A DNA stretch of 64,000 bases from Gemmatimonadota bacterium (GTDB lineage Bacteria; Gemmatimonadota; Gemmatimonadetes; Longimicrobiales; Gaopeijiaceae): the NCBI GenBank assembly GCA_009692205.1, contig SHZR01000011.1, positions 1 to 64,000 of the forward strand, given 5' to 3'. Positions 7,637-17,311 of the stretch are shown here, piece after piece. Each line of letters starts with the position of its first letter. Positions within the stretch are counted from its first letter, which is position 1. Under the pieces are notes generated by a model. That model was not told the origin of the DNA, did no database searches, and saw only the letters and a list, made by a program, of their open reading frames with translations. The position numbers and the translations under genes were made by a program.

Positions 7637-8571
7637 GAGCGGATCTCCTTTCGGGGCCGCGTGAGTAGAACGTGGATCACCCTCGGCCAGAGGAAGATGA
7701 GCGGCAGCGTCCTCTCGAGGCGCGTGAGGACGATGGTCCGGCCGGTATGGCGCTCGACCTTCTGCACCAAGTACGGCAGCCAATTCGCGAAAGTGACCAT
7801 GTGCTTGAACCAGCGCAGCGTGGCCCTCGTCTTCGAGCGCAGGAAATAGTGCCGCCAACGGCGACGCTCGGCATTCGACGCCGGAGTGGCGGGGCGGTAG
7901 CTATCTCCTTGGCGCGCCAGCGCTCCGGACGCCACACCGCGCTCGAGCACCCCCTGGAAGGTGTCGCGAAAGTGGTCGACTTGGGTGTCGAAGATGCGGT
8001 GCGCCCGATCCTGGGCCTCGGGACGGAACTCACCGCGATAGCACACCTCGAGCAGCCGCCGACCGAGTCCCGCCGCGTCTACAGCTTCATCCAGATAGGG
8101 GATCATCCACGTGAGGACGTCGGCCCGCGCGGCGGCGAGTTGGCTTGCGACCCAGGCCGCGTCGGCCTCGCTCCAGGCCCATAACGTATGCACCCGCTGC
8201 ACGAGCCGCCCCAGCAGGAAGTGGTCGGGCGGGCGGGGCCCGAGCGCACGCTCGAAGTGCCTCGCGCTCACAATCAGGCACTTGGCGATGCCGGCCTGCC
8301 CGCCCTCCGGTGCGAACGCGATCGTGGTCGGCGGCAGCACCCGCGCGAGCCACGTCATGAGCCAAACCGGCCGGTGCATCTCGCCCGCGGCCGCCTGGGC
8401 GCTGTAGAACGCTCGGTAGTCATCCACGAGGACGGCGAAATCGAAGGCGCTGTGCCGGCCGGGCCGCGCCCCGTGGAGCTGCGAGCCATAGAGCAGCACG
8501 GCGCGGACGCTGCCTCCGGCGGCGACGACGAGCCGTCCGGCGAGCACCTCAGCGGGTGAGCTCTCGGTCAC
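7633..8571 (-). CDS. Tam41-like phosphatidate cytidylyltransferase (CDP-DAG synthase)
   Basis: The 312-residue protein resembles mitochondrial Tam41/Mmp37, the nucleotidyltransferase-fold enzyme making CDP-diacylglycerol from phosphatidic acid and CTP. Matching blocks are VLLYGS (25-30), FDFAVLVDD (43-51; Tam41 has a similar YGSG...DF.F.VDD), the GRLxxxV block (121-127), and the segment YRGEFR (178-183) followed by about 25 residues and DHFRDTFQGVL (199-209), which parallels Tam41 SGDFRM...HFRELYGSIL. It is soluble by eye, unlike CdsA. GTG start overlaps the plsC-like stop and its end overlaps the CDP-alcohol transferase start, so substrate and product enzymes flank it. Family assignment is by recalled motif comparison. 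Confidence 0.72.
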   Translation of the reverse strand: MTESSPAEVLAGRLVVAAGGSVRAVLLYGSQLHGARPGRHSAFDFAVLVDDYRAFYSAQAAAGEMHRPVWLMTWLARVLPPTTIAFAPEGGQAGIAKCLIVSARHFERALGPRPPDHFLLGRLVQRVHTLWAWSEADAAWVASQLAAARADVLTWMIPYLDEAVDAAGLGRRLLEVCYRGEFRPEAQDRAHRIFDTQVDHFRDTFQGVLERGVASGALARQGDSYRPATPASNAERRRWRHYFLRSKTRATLRWFKHMVTFANWLPYLVQKVERHTGRTIVLTRLERTLPLIFLWPRVIHVLLTRPRKEIRS

Positions 8572-9398
8572 GCGGCCGCGGGCCCCCGACGCATCGACGC
8601 GAGGCTCTGCACCATCATCTCATGAATGTGCTCGATGAACGCGTCTGGGTTGGCCGTCGGGTCGGTCCACTGCAGGACTCCTGCGTGCTCGATCTTCCCT
8701 CGCACTTCGCTCACGTGGTGAATGAAGTCCTTGATCTTCGCGGCCCGCCAGAACCCGTCAGCAACGTACACGTACACGGTCCAGGAACGCGCGGCGAGGA
8801 GGTGCGAGAGCGCCCCGCGCTTGAAGCGACCGATCTCCCCGTCTTTGGTGCGGGTCCCTTCCGGGAAAACGGCGAGGGGCACCTGGCTCTCCCGCGCGGC
8901 GGTAGCCAACTCCTCCAGGGAGACACGGATGACCTCCGCCTTTGCCCCCGGGTTGACCACCGGGTATTGATACAGCCTGATCATGTGCGAGATGAGAGGG
9001 ATCCGGCGGCTGTAGCGCGCCCGGGTGACGATGCGGGGATATCCCCCATCGGCGACCGTCTGGACCACCAGGGGAATATCGATGAGGGATTGGTGGTTCA
9101 TGACCACGAGGACACCCGGCCGGCACGGAACGATCCTCAGAGGCCGCGGGATGACGCTTCCTGAGAGGAAGGCCAAGGGCCGAGTCATGAGCCAAGCCAT
9201 TATCTTGATCCACCCTCCGAGGACACGGAAGCGGGCCGACGGCCGGAGCTTCACCCACGGTGCGATGACGAAGCGCTGCACGACGTCACCCAGCGCGACC
9301 GTCAGGGATATGAAGGCCACCGTGAGCCATCCTCGGACCATCGAATGCAGCCTTCCGCTTGCGCGGCTCGAAGGGGCGCGAAGGCTAATCGTCGCCAC
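8568..9398 (-). CDS. 1-acyl-sn-glycerol-3-phosphate acyltransferase family protein (PlsC-like)
   Basis: The 276-residue membrane-associated acyltransferase has the catalytic motif NHQSLID (H102, D107), the glycerol-phosphate binding motif FPEGTRTKDG at about 177 and a hydrophobic N-terminal segment. The family acylates lysophosphatidic acid to phosphatidic acid. It is the first gene of an overlapping three-gene operon whose next enzymes would convert phosphatidate to CDP-DAG and then to phospholipid. Start may be GTG 9398 or ATG 9341 (residue 20); no clear ribosome site decides. The divergent gene at 9425 lies 26 bp away, so promoters must be inside or overlapping. Confidence 0.9.
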   Translation of the reverse strand: MATISLRAPSSRASGRLHSMVRGWLTVAFISLTVALGDVVQRFVIAPWVKLRPSARFRVLGGWIKIMAWLMTRPLAFLSGSVIPRPLRIVPCRPGVLVVMNHQSLIDIPLVVQTVADGGYPRIVTRARYSRRIPLISHMIRLYQYPVVNPGAKAEVIRVSLEELATAARESQVPLAVFPEGTRTKDGEIGRFKRGALSHLLAARSWTVYVYVADGFWRAAKIKDFIHHVSEVRGKIEHAGVLQWTDPTANPDAFIEHIHEMMVQSLASMRRGPAAA

Positions 9399-9424
9399 TA
9401 GCCACCATCAAGACAAATGCTGAC

Positions 9425-10096
9425 ATGAGCCCCAACGAGTACACCTACTACCGCTATCGGGTGTGCGTGGGCGCCTATTTCGAGATGCCCACTGCCGATG
9501 CGAGGAACCTCATCCCCAATCATCTCGAGCCGCTCGAGGTGCTGCACGAGCGCAGCATCCTGGCGGTGACCGCGTTCGACTTCACCGAGAGTCTGGTCGG
9601 CCCGTACCAGGAGGTGGTGCTCGCAGTCGTCGTGCCACCGATGGTCCAGCCGGGCAAGCCGCTTCCGAAGGCTGCGTTTTCCCCGTTCATGGTGGGTACG
9701 TCGACGGAGGCCTCGAGGGAGCACGCAAGGGAGCGGTGGCACCTGCCCCACTACATGAGGAATCTCGACATCTCGTTCGACGAGACGCCCGGCGAGGTGA
9801 GCGTGCACGTGCAGGACGCGGGGTCGCCGGTCTTGGACCTCACGGTGACTGATTTCGAGTTCGAGGAGACTCGAAACGTCTACAGCTGCTTCACCGTGGA
9901 TGATGGCCACCGCTTCAAGGTCAACATCTACATGGAGGCGCCGCACACGGAGCACGAGGAGGAAAGGGGCTCGGTCCAACTGTACGAGCACCCCATCACC
10001 GCAGGCCTCTCGATCGCCGAGGTCAACGCCTACCCATTCCGGGAGGAGTGGTACAGGGCGGGCCTGCAGACGTTCGAGCGCCTGGAGAGCTTCTGA
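9425..10096 (+). CDS. Protein of unknown function, acetoacetate-decarboxylase-like fold possible
   Basis: The 223-residue soluble protein has no signal or membrane segment. Its start, YRYRVCVGAYFEMPTADAR, and the later pattern of beta-strand-like segments with LPHYMRNLDISFDETPGEV loosely recall acetoacetate-decarboxylase-superfamily proteins. No catalytic lysine context could be recognised, so this is only a suggestion. It is divergent from the phospholipid operon, and its 3' end overlaps the lipid-kinase-like gene by 49 bp if GTG 10048 is used. That placement hints at a role in lipid metabolism. Confidence 0.6.
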   Translation: MSPNEYTYYRYRVCVGAYFEMPTADARNLIPNHLEPLEVLHERSILAVTAFDFTESLVGPYQEVVLAVVVPPMVQPGKPLPKAAFSPFMVGTSTEASREHARERWHLPHYMRNLDISFDETPGEVSVHVQDAGSPVLDLTVTDFEFEETRNVYSCFTVDDGHRFKVNIYMEAPHTEHEEERGSVQLYEHPITAGLSIAEVNAYPFREEWYRAGLQTFERLESF

Positions 10097-11082
10097 CGGC
10101 GGGCCGTCGGCACTTCGTGATCTTCAACCCCGCGTCGGGGCGAGGACGCGGCCGGCGGCGAATCGACACCTATCGGCGCCTGCTCGAGGATGCCTTGGAC
10201 CGGGTGGACTTTGCGACGACGGCCGGGCCCGGCCACGAGCGGGACCTCGCCCGCCGAGCGGCCGACGACGGCTACGACGTGGTGGTCGGGGTCGGTGGCG
10301 ACGGTACTTGGAGCAATGTCGCAGACGGACTCGTCGCCAGCGGCAGGGTGGACGTTGTCCTCGGGGTGCTCCCGAACGGAACCGGCAACGATTTCGGCAG
10401 GAATCTCGGGTTCGACCCTCGCAACGCCGCGGACGCGGTCGCAGTGCTCGCCAAGGGTGAGGTTCGCCGGGTTGACGTGGGCCGCGTGGAGTCCGCGAGC
10501 GCGGCGGACCGCTCGCCCGACCTCTGGGAGTCGAGGCATTTCCTCAACCTCGTGGGGTTCGGGTTCGACGTCGCGGTCATCGATGCGGCAGCGGGGGCGC
10601 GCTTCCTGAAGGGGGAAGTGCTCTACAAGGTGACCGCGCTCCAGCAGCTTTTCCGCTTCGAGGGCTTCCGCTGCGAGGTCGAAGCGGTCGGGGGCGTTCG
10701 CCGGGAGGGACGCCACCTGATGCTGACCGTCTCGAACGGCCGCTACTTCGGCGGTGGCTTTCCCATCGCTCCCGCCGCGGATGTCAGTGACGGCCGGCTG
10801 CACGCCTGCAGGATCTCGGACGCCGGGCCGTTCACGCGGTTGCGCCTGTTCAACCTCGCTGAGAGGGGCCGCCACGTCGGCTCGGAGCGCGTGGAGATCG
10901 TCGACGCACCCCACCTGCGCCTGCGCTTCGACGCGCCGCCGCGCTTCGAGCTCGACGGCGACGTGCGCCACGCCCGCGAGGCCGAGGTCGAGGTACGAGT
11001 CCTCCCGGGCGCACTCGGCGTGGTGGCGCCCGCGTTGGAAGCCGGGTCGACAGCCGCGCACTCTGCACCACAAAGTACTTGA
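10048..11082 (+). CDS. Diacylglycerol kinase-family lipid kinase
   Basis: The product carries the DAGK catalytic (YegS/DgkB-type) motifs: FNPASGRGRG near the N-terminus, the nucleotide loop GVGGDGTWSNVADGL (about 81-95) and the conserved PNGTGNDFGRNLG (about 110-122). These enzymes phosphorylate diacylglycerol or related lipids, here plausibly supplying phosphatidate to the neighbouring CDP-DAG pathway. Start is uncertain. GTG 10048 overlaps the previous gene by 49 bp, with GGGAGGA immediately before it; a start nearer the first motif would need CTG 10093. The C-terminal half contains the usual beta-rich domain, with GGGFPIAPAADVSDG. Confidence 0.85.
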   Translation: MVQGGPADVRAPGELLTAGRRHFVIFNPASGRGRGRRRIDTYRRLLEDALDRVDFATTAGPGHERDLARRAADDGYDVVVGVGGDGTWSNVADGLVASGRVDVVLGVLPNGTGNDFGRNLGFDPRNAADAVAVLAKGEVRRVDVGRVESASAADRSPDLWESRHFLNLVGFGFDVAVIDAAAGARFLKGEVLYKVTALQQLFRFEGFRCEVEAVGGVRREGRHLMLTVSNGRYFGGGFPIAPAADVSDGRLHACRISDAGPFTRLRLFNLAERGRHVGSERVEIVDAPHLRLRFDAPPRFELDGDVRHAREAEVEVRVLPGALGVVAPALEAGSTAAHSAPQST

Positions 11083-11113
11083 CGGCGATCGCTGCGGGAC
11101 GCACCGTGCTCGT

Positions 11114-11731
11114 ATGACGTCTCCCGCGCGCCGGCTCGAGAAGGTGGAGCGGCCCCCGGTCGCTCTCCGCGACCGCGCCATGGACAACCTCCGGTTCATC
11201 CGTGAGACGATGGAGCGCTCGGCGTCGTTCACGCACGTATCGGGGCTCGGCGGGATGGCGATGGGAGTCGTCGCGCTGGTGGCCGCAGTCCTGGCAGCCG
11301 GAATGACGGCGCCGCTGGCCTGGCTGGCCACGTGGCTCGGCGCGGCGGCGGTATCCTTCGCCGTGTCGGCGCTCATGATGGCGCGGAAGTCGCGCGCCGA
11401 AGGCGTGCCGCTCCTCTCCGGACCCGGTAGGCGGTTCGCGTGGAGCATGACGCCGCCCCTCGCGGCCGGGGCGGTGCTCACGGCGGCGCTCGCCCGGGCG
11501 GGGCTCTACGGGCTGTTACCGGGCACCTGGCTGCTCCTGTACGGAGCCAGCATTGTCACCGGCGGCTCCTACTCCGTTCGCCCAGTTCCGGTGATGGGCG
11601 TCGCGTTCATGCTGGCCGGCGGCGCGGCGCTCGCGTCCCCCACGAACTGGGGGGACGCATACATGGCCGCCGCGTTCGGCGGACTCCACATCGTCTTCGG
11701 ACTCGTCATCTGGAGGAAGCATGGCGGCTGA
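11114..11731 (+). CDS. Hypothetical multi-pass membrane protein paired with a winged-helix regulator
   Basis: The 205-residue product has a charged N-terminal tail of about 40 residues (contains ALRDRAMDNLRFIRETMERS) followed by about five to six hydrophobic segments: VVALVAAVLAA, WLATWLGAAAVSFAVSAL, AGAVLTAALA, LLPGTWLLLYGASI, PVMGVAFMLAGGAAL and AAFGGLHIVFGLVI. No catalytic motif is seen. The next gene, a winged-helix DNA-binding protein, overlaps its end by 11 bp. This membrane protein/regulator pairing suggests the regulator controls or is controlled by it. ATG 11114 is the natural start, 31 bp after the lipid kinase stop. Confidence 0.75.
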   Translation: MTSPARRLEKVERPPVALRDRAMDNLRFIRETMERSASFTHVSGLGGMAMGVVALVAAVLAAGMTAPLAWLATWLGAAAVSFAVSALMMARKSRAEGVPLLSGPGRRFAWSMTPPLAAGAVLTAALARAGLYGLLPGTWLLLYGASIVTGGSYSVRPVPVMGVAFMLAGGAALASPTNWGDAYMAAAFGGLHIVFGLVIWRKHGG

Positions 11732-12110
11732 CAGCAGCGCGGCGCGGCGCCGTTCCGTGCAGTCCTCGACCACCCCGGAGCGTGCGGGTGCGGTCGCCGG
11801 TCGGTCCCAAGAGGCCGGTCCCCTCGAGCTCGACCGACTCATCCACGAGCGGGTGCGGCTAGGCATCGTGAGCTCGCTCGCCGTGAACGGATCGCTCACG
11901 TTCACGGACCTGCGCGACCTGCTCGGGACGACCGATGGGAACCTGAGTGCCCACGCGCGGCGACTCGAGGACGCTGGGTACGTGGTTTGTAGGAAGTCGT
12001 TCGAGGGGCGCACCCCGAGGACCGAGTACGGGCTCACCAAGGTGGGAAGGCGGGAGCTGAACGCCTACCTGAACCACATGGAAGCCATCATCGACGCGAC
12101 GCGGGACTAG
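11721..12110 (+). CDS. Winged-helix DNA-binding protein (transcriptional regulator)
   Basis: The 129-residue protein is a single winged helix of the HTH_34/PadR-like type. Helices [42 protein letters not shown] and the wing [22 protein letters not shown] match one-domain regulators that commonly partner a membrane protein. The first 35 residues are low-complexity and may be disordered; a later start is possible. It overlaps the membrane protein gene at 11114 by 11 bp, so the two are co-expressed. Target and effector are unknown. Confidence 0.85.
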   Translation: MAADSSAARRRSVQSSTTPERAGAVAGRSQEAGPLELDRLIHERVRLGIVSSLAVNGSLTFTDLRDLLGTTDGNLSAHARRLEDAGYVVCRKSFEGRTPRTEYGLTKVGRRELNAYLNHMEAIIDATRD

Positions 12111-12135
12111 CTCTCTTTTTTTAGGATCGGTCTTC

Positions 12136-12846
<711 letters not shown>

Positions 12847-12863
12847 GTCGCAGTCGGACTGCA

Positions 12864-12927
12864 GGTTATGCTCGTGCGCTGTCCAATAGAGCACGTCCAT
12901 CGGTTGCGCCCCCATAACGGCATAACC
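12864..12927. repeat. Long-range inverted repeat between uppS and ada
   Basis: GGTTATGC (12864-12871) and GCATAACC (12920-12927) are perfect inverted copies 48 bp apart, with an inner CGTGC/GCACG pair and a further CCATAAC near the right arm. The element fills the gap between two convergent genes, so it may act as a transcription barrier or be a small structured element. There is no T-tract. Confidence 0.35.
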
Positions 12928-12944
12928 CATGGTCGGACCGCCAC

Positions 12945-14003
12945 TTACATGCTTCGCTCACCGGCTAGCAGCCGCTCTTTGCGCCACAGCCCACCGCCAT
13001 AGCCGACCAGACGCCCGTCCGCACCGACCACGCGGTGGCACGGAACCACGATCGCCAGCGCGTTCATGCCATTGGCCCACCCCACGGCCCTGAACGCCGA
13101 AGGCCGGCCCACTCGCCGCGCGACATCCGCGTAGCTCCGAGTCTCTCCGAAGGGGATTTTGCAGAGCACGTCCCACATCGCCCGCTCGAAGTCCGAGCCG
13201 AGGGGCAGGAGAGGAAGCGTGAACTCCCGGCGGGTGCCCCCGAAGTACTCCCCGAGCTGCGTGGCCGCTTGCTCCACGACACGACTCGGTCCCGGTACCC
13301 AGACGGCACCGAGGCGCCTCGAGATCCGGCGGACCTGGCTCGCGAGCTGTCGGCGGTCGGCGAACTCTAGCAGGGCGAGCGCGCCGTTGGTGGCACCGGC
13401 GAGCATCGGCCCGAGGGGCGTCACGACGCGGGTGACCTTCACCACCACGGCTCCGTCCAAGTTCGTCGGGCTCGAGCCGAAGTACTGGCGGAATGCCTCC
13501 TGGAATCCGGACAGGGAGTCGTAGCCGGCGTCGAGCGCGGCCCGCCCCACGGAGTTTCCCTCTTTGACTCGGCCGAGGGCCGAGCCGAGGCGGCGCGCCC
13601 GGTGGTACGCCTGGAAGGTCATGCCTTGGTTGCGCTTGAACCACCGGCGCACCCGCTCGGGGCTCATCCCCTCCCCGCGTAGATCCTCGTCACTCCAGCG
13701 GCGCGCCGGCTCCGCCTCCACCGCGGCCAAGAGCGGCCGGCGCCACGCCGGGGCAGCGCCCGCAGGCTCGACCGGCCGACACCGGAGGCACGGGCGGTAG
13801 CCCGCGATCAGCGCCTCGCCGGGGGTCGCATAGAAGAAATAGAAGAAAAGGTGCTCGGGAAGGGGTCGGTGGGCCGAGCACGTCGGGCGGCAGAAGATCC
13901 CGGTGGTGCTCACCGCGGTGACGAACAGGCCGTCGAAGCCGGCGTCGCGCCGGAGGAAGGCGTCGAGCATCACGCCAGGCGGGGGCAGAGTGTGTGTGGT
14001 CAT
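12945..14003 (-). CDS. ada: Bifunctional Ada: DNA-methyl-accepting regulator and O6-methylguanine-DNA methyltransferase
   Basis: The 352-residue protein repairs alkylated DNA and activates the adaptive response. The N-terminal zinc/phosphotriester domain has Cys38, Cys42, Cys72 and Cys75 (FCRPTC...CLRC). An AraC-type helix-turn-helix region follows (about 90-190, GRAALDAGYDSLSGFQEAF). The C-terminal methyltransferase has the acceptor motif VVPCHRVV (Cys322) and GYGGGLWRK. ATG 14003 is chosen since it gives the canonical Ada N-terminus; the frame is open another 108 bp upstream without conserved sequence. It is monocistronic, and the spacer upstream should hold its own Ada-controlled promoter. 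Confidence 0.95.
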   Translation of the reverse strand: MTTHTLPPPGVMLDAFLRRDAGFDGLFVTAVSTTGIFCRPTCSAHRPLPEHLFFYFFYATPGEALIAGYRPCLRCRPVEPAGAAPAWRRPLLAAVEAEPARRWSDEDLRGEGMSPERVRRWFKRNQGMTFQAYHRARRLGSALGRVKEGNSVGRAALDAGYDSLSGFQEAFRQYFGSSPTNLDGAVVVKVTRVVTPLGPMLAGATNGALALLEFADRRQLASQVRRISRRLGAVWVPGPSRVVEQAATQLGEYFGGTRREFTLPLLPLGSDFERAMWDVLCKIPFGETRSYADVARRVGRPSAFRAVGWANGMNALAIVVPCHRVVGADGRLVGYGGGLWRKERLLAGERSM

Positions 14004-14298
14004 GCGGCCAATCTGCGTTCCCGGGTCGGATCGCTCCACCGAATTTCGGACATCGAATCTCCGGCTACTCCGGGAGCTCGCAATGCCCCGCGCGGCTGGC
14101 TGGAACCGCACCTAGGTCACCGCCACCCTCGAGCTACGTCGGATGACGGAGACCGCGCCCCGGGCACTTCCCGCACATTGATTGCGTGTACGTCTACAAA
14201 AGGCACCCGTGTCCAGCAGCTTCTCCGCGCTTGTTGGCGGACCATCAGGCTCCTTACCTTGGCCCGACGACGTACGAGCCCCGCGAGGTGCATTCTCC
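14004..14298. other. Divergent intergenic region between ada and the LuxR-type regulator
   Basis: About 295 bp without a convincing gene. It should contain both divergent promoters. A CTCCTTACCTT stretch lies about 40 bp before the regulator ATG and resembles the sequence before lpdA (GGCCTACCTTCG near 58127). No strong -35/-10 pair, repeat or RNA structure stood out. Confidence 0.4.
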
Positions 14299-17254
14299 AT
14301 GAGTCACTCCGGGCCCCCACAGGGCCACTCGCCCGCCAACGGGCGCTTGCGGGGCCCCCTACCACTGGTGGGGAGGACGCGCGAGCTCGCGGCGCTCGAG
14401 TCCCTCCTCGAAGTTGGGCGGGACGACGGGACTTCTGTCGTCATCGTGTCGGGCGAGGGTGGCGTAGGAAAGTCGCGGCTGGCGCAGGAACTCGGCGCGC
14501 GGGCCGCGCGGCGGGGCTGGAAAGTCGCCTACGGCCGCGCGTTCCCTGTCGAGACCGGTGTGCCGTACGCGCTCTTCGCGGATGCGTTCCTCCCGATCCT
14601 TCGCGAGCTGGACCCGGCCACCCTCACGCTCCTGACGCGCGGAGGTGCGGACGAGTTACGCTACCTGTTCCCCGCACTTGGACAGCGAGGGCTCGAAGCC
14701 GAAGCTCCTTCGGGCGAGCCTGACGAGGTGCGCACGCGCCTCATGTGGGACTTCGCCGAGTTCCTCAAGAGCTACGCCGCGCGCTCCCCCCTGCTGTGCA
14801 TCCTCGAGGATCTCCAGTGGGCGGACGAGTCCTCGCTCCACCTGCTCCACTTCCTCGCGCGGCAGGGCCAGCGTCAGCCGATCCTGATCCTCGGCACGTA
14901 CAACGACACGCAAAGGGACCGAAGCCTCCAGCTCGTCCAGACCGAGCGTTCCCTCGTGTCGCTCGGGGTCGGCGAGCTGCGCCGACTCGAGTCGCTGACG
15001 CTGGATCAGGTAAACGAGTTGGTGTGCGTCGCGTTCGGCGTGGATGCCGACGTGGTTCGCGAGTTCAGCGCGCTTCTCTTCGGGTGGACGCGCGGCAACC
15101 CCTTCTTCCTCGAGGAGATCCTCAAGGCGCTCGTCGAGAGTGGACGTCTGACCTCGGCCTCGGGCGTTTGGGTCGGATGGGACGCCCACGAGTTTCGCCT
15201 CCCGGGCTCGATCCGCGACGCGGTCCTCGCTCGCGTCGGTGGCCTGTCGGAGAACTCACGCAGTATCGCCGATGTTGCCGCAATCATCGGGGGGCGCGCG
15301 AGGTACGCGCTGCTGGCGTCCATTAGCGGACTTGCCGAGTCCGAGCTGCTCGAGGCGCTCGAGGAGCTGTGCGCGCACCGGATTCTCGACGAGCGCGCCG
15401 AGGCCGAAACGGTCGTGTACGACTTCACGCACCCGCTGGTGCGCCAGACGCTTTACGACGAGTTCGGCCTGCAGCACGCACGCGCATCCTCCACGGGCGG
15501 GTCGCCGAGGCCATGGAGCGCTTCTACGCGGACCGCGCCCTCGAGCACGCGGACGAGCTCGCCTTCCACTTCGCGCGCACGGACGCGCCCGAGTTGCGTG
15601 CCAAGGCGGCGGTCTACATGGCGGCCGCGGGGCGCTCCGCCCTGGCTCGGCGGGCCGACCACGAGGCCGTCAGCTATTTGCGGGCCGCGCTGGAGCGCAC
15701 GGAGGAGCGCGACGGTGACGCGGCGCGGCTGCGGGGAGAGTTGGTGCCACAGCTCGCCCGCGCGCATCAGCACCTCGGGGACTTCGAGGCCGCGAGCGCG
15801 CTTTGGTCGTCGGGGCTCGAGAACGCCTCACCTGACGGTCCTGGACAGGCCGATCTCCGCAGGGCCCGCGGGATGTGCCACTTCTGGTGCGGACGCCACG
15901 CCGAGGCGCAGAAGGAGCTGGACGAGGGCCTCGCCACGGCGGAGCGCAGCGGGGACCGCGCCGCGGCGGTGCGCTTGCGGATCTCCAAGGCTCACTGCCT
16001 GCAGGAGCTCGGTCGCGGAAAGGAGGCGCTGGAGACGCTTTCGCTAGCGCTACCGGTCGCGGAGGCGCTCGGCGAACCGGGCCTGCTCGCGCGCGTACAC
16101 CGCGCGCTCGCGTTGCTGTGCGTGTGGATCGGGCCGCCTGCCGAGTCGCGAGCCCACGCCGAGCGATCGCGCCAGGTCGGCGACGTGTCGATCGAGTTCT
16201 GGGCCCGATGGGGGCTCGCGGTGCTCGACGGCATGCGCGGCGACACCGCGCGCATGGCTACCTCCGTCGAGGAGGTGAACGACCTCGCCGAGAGAGCTCG
16301 CGTACTTCCGTGGCGAGTGGGACAAGGGGATCGCGATCGGGACGAAGGCCATCGCCCTCGCACGCAGCCTCAACCAGCGCACTCTGCTGCCGCGGCTACT
16401 CGTGTGGACCTCGCAGATCCACCTCGGACGAGGACAGCTCGACGAGGCGGTCTCCGTCGCGGGGCTCGACCAGCCTGGCTCCACGGTGGACGTCCATCAG
16501 GTCGTGCCGGTTTACATCGGGCTCGCATACTACCACGTGGCGTTGGGTGACTTCCGCGACGCGATCGCCGCGGCGGAGAAGGGGCTCGAGATCGCGGAAG
16601 GAACCGGGTACGTCCTCTGGGCGATGCACCGCCTGCTCCCCATCCTCGGCGAGGCCTGTCTGTGGGCGGGTGAGATCGAGCGCGCCGAGCAGATCGGCAA
16701 GCAGATGCGCGAGCACTCGCGCAGGGTGGATCACAAGGCGGGGGCACGCGTGGGCCGATGCGTCCGATGCGCTCATCATGTGGAAGCGCGGGGACCCGGA
16801 AGGATCGGTCGCGCTCATGAGGAAGGCCGCCGCCGCGCTCGAGGAGATCCCAATGATGTGGGACGCGGCTCGCCTGAGACGCCAGCTGGCCGGCCGTCTC
16901 GCGGAGGTCGGCGAGGTCGAGGAGGCTCTCGTGGAGCTTCGGCAAGTGCATGCTGTCTTCGCTGGCCTGGGCGCCGCGCTCGAGTTCGAGAAGGCCCGCA
17001 TGCAGTTCCGCGAGATCGGGCGGCGCCCGCCGCCGAAGGCCGTCGGCGAGGGCGTGGCCGGCCTCACCGGTAGGGAACTCGAGGTCGCCCGGCTCGTGGT
17101 GAGACACCGGTCCAACAAGGCGATCGGAAAGGAACTCGACATGGCGCCGCGCACGGCGAGCACCCACCTGTCGAACATGTACCAGAAGCTCGGCATCAGC
17201 ACTCGCGGCGAGCTGGCGGATCTGATCCGAGAGCACGACGCCAAGGTGCGCTGA
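14299..17254 (+). pseudogene. LuxR-family ATP-binding (LAL/MalT-like) regulator broken by three frameshifts
   Basis: Read across frames this is one protein of about 984 residues. It has an N-terminal AAA ATPase with Walker A GEGGVGKSR (52-60) and Walker B LLCILEDLQWAD, a long TPR-like middle, and a C-terminal LuxR helix-turn-helix (LTGRELEVARLVV, NKAIGKELDM, ASTHLSNMYQKLGI). The frame changes three times: near 15471-15487, near 16289-16296 (a GAGAGAG run) and at 16740-16744 (a run of five G). Net change is +1 base, matching one loss and two gains. No single frame makes the whole protein. Both slippage-prone sites allow sequencing or assembly error as an alternative to true decay. Confidence 0.85.
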
Positions 17255-17311
17255 TAGCAGATCATCCCGGTGCGGCTTGCCGCGGACCCTACGTCGGCCA
17301 TCTTTCGGGCC

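Noticed and set aside
12114-12123. T-run before uppS as a terminator of the upstream genes
   Set aside because: No stable stem precedes the T-run, so it is only an AT-rich leader.
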